Shown: piece by piece, positions 7,889-14,640 of the stretch
Layout: each line of letters begins with the position of its first letter
Position numbering within the stretch: position 1 is the stretch's first letter
Assembly (NCBI GenBank): GCA_002069725.1
Contig: MWBW01000003.1
Span: 1 to 64,000 of the forward strand
Source: Firmicutes bacterium ADurb.Bin248
GTDB taxonomy: Bacteria > Bacillota > Clostridia > Christensenellales > CAG-138
DNA: 64,000 nucleotides
Reading direction: 5' to 3'
The notes under the pieces: model-generated
What the model saw: the letters and a program-made list of their open reading frames with translations, nothing else
Told to the model about the DNA's origin: nothing
The model's database searches: none
Translations under genes and position numbers: made by a program

Positions 7889-9157
7889 TTACTCCCCGCG
7901 CTTGAGCGCGCGCAGGCGCTCGGCATAGCCCTCTTTGTTTTCCTGGCGCGCGCGCGCGATGGCCATGGCGCACGCCGGCACGTCGCGCGTGATGGTGGAA
8001 CCCGCCGCGGTATACGCGCCGTCCCCCACGCGCACGGGCGCGACGAGGTTGGTCTGGCAGCCGAGGAACACGTCGTCGCCGACGACGGTCCTGTGCTTTT
8101 CAAAGCCGTCGTAATTGACGAACACCGCGCCGCAGCCCACGTTGACGCGCTCGCCGATGTCCGCGTCGCCGACGTAGGAGAGGTGGGGCAGCTTGCTGCC
8201 GCGGCCCACGACGGAGTTCTTGACCTCCACGAAATCGCCGACCTTGCAGTTGTCCGCGAGCACGGTTCCGGGGCGCAGGTTCACAAAGGGCCCTATCTTA
8301 ACGTTGTTCCCGATCTTCGCGCCGTTTGCGACGACGTAGACGAGCTCGCACCTGTCGCCGACAAACGTGTCGCCGAGGGCGCAGCCGGTCCCGATGACGG
8401 TGCCTTCGCCGAGCGCCGTAGCGCCCATGAGCGAAACGCCCGGATAAAGCTCCGCGTCGCGGCCGATCTTCACCTCCGGCCCGATCCAGACGCTTTCCGG
8501 GTCGCGTATCGTGACGCCGTTTTCAAAGTGCTTTTTCGCGATGCGCAGGCGAAGCTCGCGCTCGCAGGAGGCGAGCGATTCGCGGTCGGCCGCCGCGAGG
8601 CATATGGAAGCGCCGACGGGCAGCTCGCGCACGCGCGCGCCGGTAAAGCGCAGCGCCGCGGCGAGTTCCGCGACCGAGGCCGCGCCCGGGCAAACCTCGA
8701 ACGCCTTCTCGAGCGCCCGGCCCGAGAAGCACCACGCGCCCGCGTCCCGGACACAGGAGGTTTCCTCATCCGTACAAACGAGCGCGGCGGCGCCGTCCCC
8801 GGCGGCCGCCCCGACGAGCGCCGTGTAATGCTCCGGCCCGATCAGCGGTATGTTCGCGTGCGCGACGAGCGCGAGGCCGGAAAAAGGCCCGTGCGCTTCG
8901 AGCGCGCGCCGCAGCGCGTCCGCCGTGCCCGCGGGCGTTTCCTGCACGGCGTAGCGCGCGCGCATGCCGAGTTCTTTTTCGATTTCCCGCCCCGGTCCTT
9001 CGACGACGACGGGTATGCTTTCACATAAGGGGGATACGGCCTCGACCGCCCATCCGGCAAGGCTCCTCGCGAGTATGCGCATAAGCGCCGCCGGGGACGC
9101 GGAGTTCATCCTCGCGCCCCGCCCCGCGGCGAGTATCGCGGCAAATTCAGCTTTCAT
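7889..9157 (-). CDS. GlmU-like protein with degenerate uridyltransferase and intact acetyltransferase half
   Basis: A 422-residue two-domain protein. Bifunctional GlmU makes UDP-GlcNAc: the C-terminal left-handed beta-helix acetylates GlcN-1-P and the N-terminal domain adds UMP. The C-terminal half (about residues 225-422) keeps LRPGTVL, VGDFVEVKNS, the H-L-S-Y-x-G-D-A histidine and N-Y-D-G. In the N-terminal half the signature reads AAGRGARMNSASPAAL (usual GxGTRM-x-S-x-x-P-K: Thr becomes Ala15 and Lys becomes Ala23), and the GD-x-PL metal motif reads A101-N102-I-P-L. The QETPAGT stretch is kept. UMP transfer is therefore doubtful. ATG at 9157 follows GGAGGGATGT. First gene of the wall operon. 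No other glmU is in the window. Confidence 0.85.
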   Translation of the reverse strand: MKAEFAAILAAGRGARMNSASPAALMRILARSLAGWAVEAVSPLCESIPVVVEGPGREIEKELGMRARYAVQETPAGTADALRRALEAHGPFSGLALVAHANIPLIGPEHYTALVGAAAGDGAAALVCTDEETSCVRDAGAWCFSGRALEKAFEVCPGAASVAELAAALRFTGARVRELPVGASICLAAADRESLASCERELRLRIAKKHFENGVTIRDPESVWIGPEVKIGRDAELYPGVSLMGATALGEGTVIGTGCALGDTFVGDRCELVYVVANGAKIGNNVKIGPFVNLRPGTVLADNCKVGDFVEVKNSVVGRGSKLPHLSYVGDADIGERVNVGCGAVFVNYDGFEKHRTVVGDDVFLGCQTNLVAPVRVGDGAYTAAGSTITRDVPACAMAIARARQENKEGYAERLRALKRGE

Positions 9158-9178
9158 ACATCCCTCCACACATGCAGT

Positions 9179-9207
9179 ATTTTATGTTCGCTCATCCGGC
9201 GTGTCAA
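9179..9207 (-). promoter_or_regulatory. Consensus promoter of the glmU-murF-ddl operon
   Basis: On the minus strand TTGACA (9202-9207) and TAAAAT (9179-9184) are separated by 17 bases, upstream of the GGAGG and ATG at 9157. This is the best match to the sigma-70/SigA consensus in the window. Confidence 0.8.
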
Positions 9208-9272
9208 GCCGCGCGGCCGTTGCATACAAGTATATTTCGCAATTCATGCAAAATGTGCCATATAATCTTCAT

Positions 9273-9301
9273 TTGCATAATATCGCAAACAACGGTATAA
9301 T
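9273..9301 (+). promoter_or_regulatory. Promoter of the membrane-protein gene at 9343
   Basis: TTGCAT (9273-9278), 17 bases, TATAAT (9296-9301), in a 185-base AT-rich divergent intergenic region. The predicted transcript starts near 9308, about 35 bases before the TTG start codon. Confidence 0.75.
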
Positions 9302-9342
9302 GTCATGAAAATAAACGATTAACACCGGTTGCGGAGGTCGCG

Positions 9343-10713
9343 TTGTTCGATATATACCCCTTTGTCATATTCGCCATACTGCTCGTCGCGGGCGTCGCGC
9401 TCTGCTCTCGCGCGCATCGCAAGGGAGAAGGCGCGTTCGGCGTGCTCTACGCCGCGCTCTTCACGCTCGCGCTCTACGCGGCGTTTCTCTCTAAGCGCGG
9501 CAACGCCGGACAGGCCGTGGACGCGTTCATACCCTTTTATAAAATAGTAAACCTTCGCGAGTACGGGTATGCGTCCATACTCAGGGACCTCGTTTCCTTC
9601 GCGGCGCCCTTCGCGCTCGCGGGGCTGCTGCTGATACCGGCGTTCCCGCGCGCGGAGCTGTTCTGGGCGTTCGCCACGGGCGTGACGGTCTCGCTCGCGT
9701 ACAACGTGTATCCCCTGTTCGACGGCATGAGCTTCGTTACGGACGAATACGTCTACGCGGGCATCGGCTGCGCCACGGGCGCGGCGGTCTACACCATACT
9801 CGCGAACCTTTTGAAAAAACGCCTGCCGCTCGACCGGCTCAGCCTTCCGGTGCCTCTTAGAAAACGCAACGTCGCGGCGCTGCTCCTGTTCGGCGCGGTA
9901 TATTTCGGCATCGCGCTCGTGATGGTGTTCGACTACGGCGAACCCTACGCGCCCATACAGTTCTTCGAGAGCGACACGCCGCTGCCGGATGCGATCACCC
10001 TCGAGTGCGAGCTTTCCTCCGAGGCGGGCCGCGCGAACATCTACATCCCCTCCACGTCCTCCCCGGCCGACCGGGCCGGGGAGCTCGCCGCGAAGCTCGG
10101 CATATCGGGCGAGGTCGCCTTAAAGGGCGGCACTTACGCCGCCGAGGACGAAAAAGCCCGGCTCACCCTCACCGAGAGCGGGAGCTGGGTCTACGAATAC
10201 AGGGCCGCGCCGCAAGGCGAACCGCCCACCGAGCAGAGCGCCAGGGATGCCGCCTTCGCGTTCTTCGAGGGCAGGGGTTTGATGACGGTCGACCTTTTCG
10301 AAGCCACGGACATCGTCGCCCACAAGGCGGACGACGGCAGCTTCGACGGTTACGAGGTCTATCTCTCGAGCGCGGTGAACGGCATGCCCATCGTGGGCTC
10401 CTCCACGCTGGTGGTCAGCGTGCGCGCGGGGGACGCCGTCGTGAAGATCCGCCGCTACGACGGGGACGTGCTCGCGAGCACCATCGTCAACATCATCTCC
10501 CAGCGCAAGGCGTACGAGAAGATCGCCTCCGGCGACTGCGCGTATACGCTCTTCGCTCCCGCCTCGGGCGCGAGCATCCAAAGCTGCCGCATCATCTACA
10601 TGGCCAACAGCTCGCAGGGCTACTACCTGCCCGTGTGGATGTTCACCTGCCGGGCGCAATACGAGGACGGCGCGGCCGGGGAATTCTACATCTACGTCGA
10701 AGCCATGAAGTAG
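9343..10713 (+). CDS. Polytopic membrane protein with large extracytoplasmic C-terminal domain, unknown function
   Basis: A 456-residue protein I cannot assign. About six hydrophobic helices occupy residues 5-200 (for instance 5-21, 33-50, 82-101, 107-125, 135-157 and 178-199), and the region around FIPFYKI and the paired helices is vaguely like VanZ-type proteins. Residues 205-456 are soluble and probably outside the cell; they look like two or three repeated alpha/beta units similar in feel to PepSY/YycI-type domains (for example KIRRYDGDVLASTIVNIISQ). The start is a TTG at 9343, 5 bases after GCGGAGG. It has its own promoter and is convergent with the sirtuin gene. Confidence 0.7.
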   Translation: MFDIYPFVIFAILLVAGVALCSRAHRKGEGAFGVLYAALFTLALYAAFLSKRGNAGQAVDAFIPFYKIVNLREYGYASILRDLVSFAAPFALAGLLLIPAFPRAELFWAFATGVTVSLAYNVYPLFDGMSFVTDEYVYAGIGCATGAAVYTILANLLKKRLPLDRLSLPVPLRKRNVAALLLFGAVYFGIALVMVFDYGEPYAPIQFFESDTPLPDAITLECELSSEAGRANIYIPSTSSPADRAGELAAKLGISGEVALKGGTYAAEDEKARLTLTESGSWVYEYRAAPQGEPPTEQSARDAAFAFFEGRGLMTVDLFEATDIVAHKADDGSFDGYEVYLSSAVNGMPIVGSSTLVVSVRAGDAVVKIRRYDGDVLASTIVNIISQRKAYEKIASGDCAYTLFAPASGASIQSCRIIYMANSSQGYYLPVWMFTCRAQYEDGAAGEFYIYVEAMK

Positions 10714-10714
10714 A

Positions 10715-10733
10715 GGACGATTCCATATCGTCC
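10715..10733. terminator. Hairpin between convergent genes (CGAT-CCAT-ATCG type)
   Basis: GGACGAT (10715-10721), a TCCAT loop and ATCGTCC (10727-10733) form a 7-bp hairpin right after the stop codon of the membrane-protein gene. It has the same loop pattern as the hairpin at 41664-41684 and may be a shared repeat as well as a terminator. Confidence 0.4.
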
Positions 10734-10755
10734 CCTTTGCCGAAATGGCGCGAAA

Positions 10756-11484
10756 CTATACTCCCACGGCTTCCCCGAGAACTTCGCCTACGGGCGCGCG
10801 GACGACGAGGTCCGCCCTGTAATCATAGGGCGTTTCGCTTTGGTTGATGAGCGCGAGCCTGCTGCCCCGGAAGTAATTTACAAGCCCCGCCGCCGGATAC
10901 ACGACGAGCGACGTGCCGCCGACGATGAGCATATCCGCCTTGCCTATGTGCGCGGTCGCGCCGCGCAGTACCTCCTGGTCCAACCCCTCGCCATAGAGCA
11001 CGACGTCGGGCTTGACGACGCCCCCGCAAGCGCAGCGCGGCACGCCGGGGCTGTTTTTAATTTGCGCGGCGCCGTATTCCCTGCCGCAGGCCATGCAGAA
11101 GTTCCTGGAGATCCCGCCGTGTAGTTCGTATACGCATCTGCTGCCCGCCGCCTGGTGCAGCCCGTCGATGTTCTGCGTGACGACGGCCCTGAGCTTGCCC
11201 CGCTCCTCGAGCTTCGCGAGCGCGAGGTGCGCCCGGTTGGGCCCGACATCCGCCACGAGCAGCGCGGACTTGTAATATTCATAGAACTTTTCAGGCCTGG
11301 CCATAAAGTACGCGCGGGAAAGCAGCGTTTCCGGCGGTTCCCCGAAGCGGCGGATGGCTGCGAAATGGCCCGCCTCGCTTCGAAAATCCGGTATGCCGCT
11401 TTCCGTGGACACGCCCGCGCCGCCGAAGAATACGATATATTGCGAGGCGGCGATCATTTCCCGGAGCATTTCGACAGATTTCAT
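10756..11484 (-). CDS. Sirtuin, NAD-dependent protein deacylase
   Basis: A 242-residue Sir2-family enzyme that removes acyl groups from lysines using NAD. Motifs are complete: G-A-G-V-S-T-E-S-G-I-P-D-F-R near the N-terminus, T-Q-N-I-D-G-L-H-Q, catalytic His in the ELHGG stretch, a zinc site built from two C-x-C/C-x-x-C pairs (CMAC and CAC), and KPDVVLYGE. Length is typical of bacterial CobB/SirTM-unlike class sirtuins. The start is the ATG at 11484, 8 bases after GGGAGG; longer in-frame starts lack a ribosome site. It has its own promoter (11513-11541) and no operon partners. Confidence 0.93.
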   Translation of the reverse strand: MKSVEMLREMIAASQYIVFFGGAGVSTESGIPDFRSEAGHFAAIRRFGEPPETLLSRAYFMARPEKFYEYYKSALLVADVGPNRAHLALAKLEERGKLRAVVTQNIDGLHQAAGSRCVYELHGGISRNFCMACGREYGAAQIKNSPGVPRCACGGVVKPDVVLYGEGLDQEVLRGATAHIGKADMLIVGGTSLVVYPAAGLVNYFRGSRLALINQSETPYDYRADLVVRAPVGEVLGEAVGV

Positions 11485-11512
11485 ATTGACAGCCTCCCTC
11501 CCGGACTCTATG

Positions 11513-11541
11513 ATTTTACCATTCGCGGCAGTATGATGCAA
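11513..11541 (-). promoter_or_regulatory. Promoter of the sirtuin gene
   Basis: Minus strand TTGCAT (11536-11541), 17 bases, TAAAAT (11513-11518), about 29 bases upstream of the ATG. Confidence 0.75.
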
Positions 11542-11579
11542 ACGCGCGCGCTTTTTTGAAGGATTTCCTGCATGTTTTA

Positions 11580-11608
11580 TTTACTTTAGCAGTGTTACGC
11601 CATATAAT
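11580..11608 (+). promoter_or_regulatory. Promoter of the aminotransferase gene
   Basis: TTTACT (11580-11585), 17 bases, TATAAT (11603-11608), about 33 bases before the ATG at 11642. Confidence 0.65.
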
Positions 11609-11641
11609 TGATTGATGGATTTCATTTTGGAGGTTTATCAT

Positions 11642-12913
11642 ATGCGTTTGGCCGAATATCCACGCGAAGAGCTGGAGCTGTTTTATCGGAACGCGCTGCG
11701 CGACTACGAGGCGTGCAAGGCGAAAGGGCTCAGGCTCGACATGTCCCGCGGGAAGCCCGCGAAAGCGCAGCTCGACCTTTCCAACGAGCTGCTGCGCCTG
11801 CCGGACGGCGCGGACTGCGTCGTCGACGGCATCGACGCGCGCAACTACGGCGCCGTCGACGGCCTGCCCTCGTGCAAGAGGCTGTTCGCGGAAATACTGG
11901 GCGTTTCCCCCGCGCAGGTGTTCGCCGCGGGCAACGCGAGCCTGAACCTGATGTACGACGTCGTCGCCAAGGCGCACACGCACGGGCTGCTCCGCTCCGA
12001 TAAGCCGTGGGGCAGGCTCGGTCGCGTGAAGTTCCTCTGCCCCGTGCCCGGATACGACCGGCATTTCACGGTCTGCGAGACGTTCGGCATGGAAATGATC
12101 TCCGTGCCCATGACGGACGAGGGGCCGGACATGGACGTCGTCGAATCCTTCGCCGCCGACCCGGAGGTGAAGGGCATCTGGTGCGTGCCCAAGTATTCGA
12201 ACCCGTCGGGCATCGTGTATTCGGACAGGGTCATAGCCCGGCTCGCCGCGCTCAAACCCGCCGCCCCGGATTTCATCATCATGTGGGACAACGCTTACTG
12301 CATCCACGAGTTCGAGGGGGAATACGTTCCCTTCCCGGACATACTCGCGCTGTGCGCCGCGGCGGGCAATCCGGACATGGTTTTCGAGTTCGCCTCCACG
12401 TCGAAAATGACTTTCCCCGGCGCGGGCGTCGCGTGCTTCGCGTGCAGCGAGGCCAACATGGCATACATGAAAAAGCTCATGGCGGCGCAGGTCATAAGCT
12501 ACGACAAGCTCAACCAGCTTCGGCATGTGCTCTTCCTCAGGGATAAGGCGAACACGCTCGCGCACATGAAAAAGCACGCCGCTCTGATGAAGCCCAAGTT
12601 CGACATCGTGGCGGAAGCGCTTGAGCGCGCGCTCGGCGGTTTGGGCATCGCGCGCTGGCACAAGCCCAAGGGAGGCTATTTCATCAGCCTCGACGTCACG
12701 GACGGCTGCGCGAAGCGCGTGCACGCGCTCATGAAGGGCGCGGGCGTCGTCATGACCGGCGCGGGCGCGACCTTCCCTTACGGCCTGGACCCGAACGACC
12801 GCAACCTTCGCATCGCGCCGAGCTTCCCGCCCGAGGCGGAGCTTAAAGAAGCGGCCGAGGCGCTGTGCGTCTGCGTGCGGCTCGCGGCGGCGGAGAAACT
12901 GTTAAGCGCCTGA
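11642..12913 (+). CDS. PLP-dependent aminotransferase, MocR-like/AspAT Ic family
   Basis: A 423-residue fold-type I aminotransferase. Features of the family include SRGKPAKAQLDLS near the N-terminus, N-Y-G-x-x-x-G-L-P, the PLP-phosphate and ring contacts in VPKYSNPSG and WDNAYCIHEF, and the Schiff-base lysine in FASTSKMTFPGAGV. This group (Pfam Aminotran_MocR) includes aspartate aminotransferases of Corynebacterium and Clostridia, so transamination of aspartate or a related amino acid with 2-oxoglutarate is likely; the exact substrate is inferred. The ATG at 11642 follows GGAGG by 8 bases; an earlier ATG at 11612 has no such site. Single gene followed by a good terminator. Confidence 0.9.
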   Translation: MRLAEYPREELELFYRNALRDYEACKAKGLRLDMSRGKPAKAQLDLSNELLRLPDGADCVVDGIDARNYGAVDGLPSCKRLFAEILGVSPAQVFAAGNASLNLMYDVVAKAHTHGLLRSDKPWGRLGRVKFLCPVPGYDRHFTVCETFGMEMISVPMTDEGPDMDVVESFAADPEVKGIWCVPKYSNPSGIVYSDRVIARLAALKPAAPDFIIMWDNAYCIHEFEGEYVPFPDILALCAAAGNPDMVFEFASTSKMTFPGAGVACFACSEANMAYMKKLMAAQVISYDKLNQLRHVLFLRDKANTLAHMKKHAALMKPKFDIVAEALERALGGLGIARWHKPKGGYFISLDVTDGCAKRVHALMKGAGVVMTGAGATFPYGLDPNDRNLRIAPSFPPEAELKEAAEALCVCVRLAAAEKLLSA

Positions 12914-12914
12914 C

Positions 12915-12937
12915 GATCGACAATGCAATTGACAATC
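12915..12937 (+). repeat. Copy B of the ATTGACAATC repeat, after a stop codon
   Basis: ATTGACAATC at 12928-12937 with a degenerate half copy (GATCGACAAT) before it, starting 1 base after the aminotransferase stop codon. See copies at 41615, 46019 and 62791. Confidence 0.6.
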
Positions 12938-12948
12938 ACATGAAAAGC

Positions 12949-12982
12949 AAACGCCCCGCGCCTCAACAGCGCGGGCGTTTTT
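12949..12982 (+). terminator. Terminator after the aminotransferase gene
   Basis: A stem of 12 base pairs with one bulged C (12949-12961 with 12969-12980), a 7-base loop, and a T5 tract at 12978-12982. Confidence 0.85.
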
Positions 12983-13035
12983 CGCCGGGCGCGGGATGTG
13001 GGCGGACGATATCCGTCCCCATACGATTCCAACAT

Positions 13036-13067
13036 GCAAAAAGAGCGGCCTGCGCCGCCCTTTTTGC
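13036..13067. terminator. Bidirectional terminator between aminotransferase and htrA
   Basis: GCAAAAAG-A-GCGGC (13036-13049), a four-base loop and GCCGC-C-CTTTTTGC (13054-13067) give a 13-bp stem with one mismatch and T tracts on both strands. It lies downstream of the minus-strand htrA gene. Confidence 0.7.
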
Positions 13068-13144
13068 GGTTGCGCGGTTGGGGGATCGCGCAGCCAAGAT
13101 GGATGGGGGTATGTCAAGCGCCGGTTTCCCGGGGCAGTTGACCC

Positions 13145-14461
13145 TTATCCCGCGCGCTCTCCGAGCGTTGCCGTGAGGTCAACCTGCTCCCTGTCGCGCA
13201 GCACGGTTATTGTTACCGTATCCCCGATCTTATATTCGTACAGCGTCGCCATAAGATCCGAGGCGCCGTACACATCCTTGCCGTCGAGGGCGAGTATGAC
13301 GTCGCCCGCCTTCATGCCGGCCCGATCCGCCGCGGAGCCGGATTCAACCGCGTAAACCTGCGCGCGGGTCGTGTAGGCGGGAAACCCGAAGGAGTCGGGC
13401 GAACCGCCCCTGAGGTATACGTCCACGGGCGTGATGCCAAGATACGGCCTGCCGCTCACGTAGCCCAGATCCATCAGATCCTTGATGATGGGCAGCGCGG
13501 AGTCTATGGGGATCGCGAAGCCGATGCCCTCGACGTTCTCGCCGGTCGCCTTGGAGTTGACCACGCCGATCAGCTCGCCCGCGGAGTTGAACAGCCCGCC
13601 GCCGGAGTTGCCGGGATTGACCGCCGCGTTGGTCTGCATGAGCGTCATATCCGCGCCGTCTATGGTGATGAGCCGGTCGAGCCCGCTGACGATGCCGTCG
13701 GTCACGCTCGACGCGAGCGCGCCCAGCGGGTTGCCTATGGCATAGACCGTGTCGCCCACCACGCTTTGGGAGGAATTGCCCACCGCGGCCGCGGGGAGGT
13801 TTTCCGCCTCGATTTTGATGACGGCAAGGTCGCTCAGCCCGTCGCGGCCGACGATGACGGCGTCGTATGCCGTGCCGTCCTGCAGATACACTTTGATGGC
13901 GACGCCTTCGCCCGCCGCTTCGGCCACGACGTGGTTGCAGGTGACGATGTATCCGTCGCCCGTGAGTATCACGCCGCTGCCGCTGCCCAGTGTCGCGGGG
14001 TCGGATTCGCCGGAGTCGTTCCAGTATGCGTTGCCGGACGCCGTGCCGACGATGTCTATGCCCACGACGCTGCTCATGCACTTTTGCAGCATTTCGGCGA
14101 CGGTATCCTCGTCGGCCCAGGCGCTGCCGAGCGTGATGCCCTCGGAGGCCTTCGCGCCGCCGGTCTGATCCGGCGCGCCTATGGCGTCCTCGTCTATGAC
14201 CACGCCGCCCGCTTTGCCGGACGGGCCGTCGCCCGCGGCCTCAAGCTGCTGCCCCGGGTAGTTCTGCGCGAGCAGCGTGACGCCCGCGCCCGCCGCCCCC
14301 GCGAGAAGACCCACGACCAGCATGCCGGCGATCAGCTGCGCCCAGCCGAAGCGCTTCTTCGGTTCCTTGCGTTTGGGCTGTCCGGGCGCGCCGCAATCCG
14401 CGCTCATCGCGCCGCCGCCGGATACGCTATCCTCATACCATTTCCAGTTGTTGTTCTCCAT
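13145..14461 (-). CDS. HtrA/DegP-type membrane-anchored serine protease with PDZ domain
   Basis: A 438-residue trypsin-like quality-control protease acting outside the membrane. A short cytoplasmic lysine-rich tail precedes one membrane helix at residues 40-62. The protease domain contains the full triad in the right order: His in VTCNHVV, Asp in LSDLAVIKI and Ser in NPGNSGGGLFN. A single C-terminal PDZ domain (about residues 330-438, YLGI...AGMKAGDVILALDG) follows. Length and layout match YyxA/HtrA of Bacillota. The ATG at 14461 is 8 bases after AAGGAG. It is a single gene flanked by terminators; no two-component genes are next to it. Confidence 0.93.
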   Translation of the reverse strand: MENNNWKWYEDSVSGGGAMSADCGAPGQPKRKEPKKRFGWAQLIAGMLVVGLLAGAAGAGVTLLAQNYPGQQLEAAGDGPSGKAGGVVIDEDAIGAPDQTGGAKASEGITLGSAWADEDTVAEMLQKCMSSVVGIDIVGTASGNAYWNDSGESDPATLGSGSGVILTGDGYIVTCNHVVAEAAGEGVAIKVYLQDGTAYDAVIVGRDGLSDLAVIKIEAENLPAAAVGNSSQSVVGDTVYAIGNPLGALASSVTDGIVSGLDRLITIDGADMTLMQTNAAVNPGNSGGGLFNSAGELIGVVNSKATGENVEGIGFAIPIDSALPIIKDLMDLGYVSGRPYLGITPVDVYLRGGSPDSFGFPAYTTRAQVYAVESGSAADRAGMKAGDVILALDGKDVYGASDLMATLYEYKIGDTVTITVLRDREQVDLTATLGERAG

Positions 14462-14509
14462 GGTAGAAACTCCTTTCCGCATCTTTTCCAATGCATCCTT
14501 TATGGCGCG

Positions 14510-14515
14510 ATTATA
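14510..14515 (-). promoter_or_regulatory. -10 element upstream of htrA
   Basis: TATAAT on the minus strand, 49 bases before the ATG at 14461. No convincing -35 hexamer is seen at 17 bases. Confidence 0.4.
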
Positions 14516-14585
14516 CGAAACGATTTTGGAACCGAAATATCCGAACTGCGGAAACAATGTGGAAGAATACGGCTTAAATATGGCG

Positions 14586-14611
14586 GCGGGCGGGACCGCC
14601 GTCCCGCCCGC
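14586..14611 (-). terminator. Strong hairpin after the heptad-repeat gene
   Basis: GCGGGCGGGAC and GTCCCGCCCGC form an 11-bp perfect stem with a 4-base loop. On the minus strand it comes 29 bases after the stop codon at 14641, with a weak U tract (ATATTT) some bases further. It probably ends the three-gene ABC operon. Confidence 0.55.
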
Positions 14612-14640
14612 TTGTTCCGCTTGCCCCGTTTTCGCCGGGT

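Noticed and set aside
9305-9322. A five-codon ORF (MKIND) at the predicted transcript start of the gene at 9343
   Set aside because: Too short and without a ribosome site; it may be chance.
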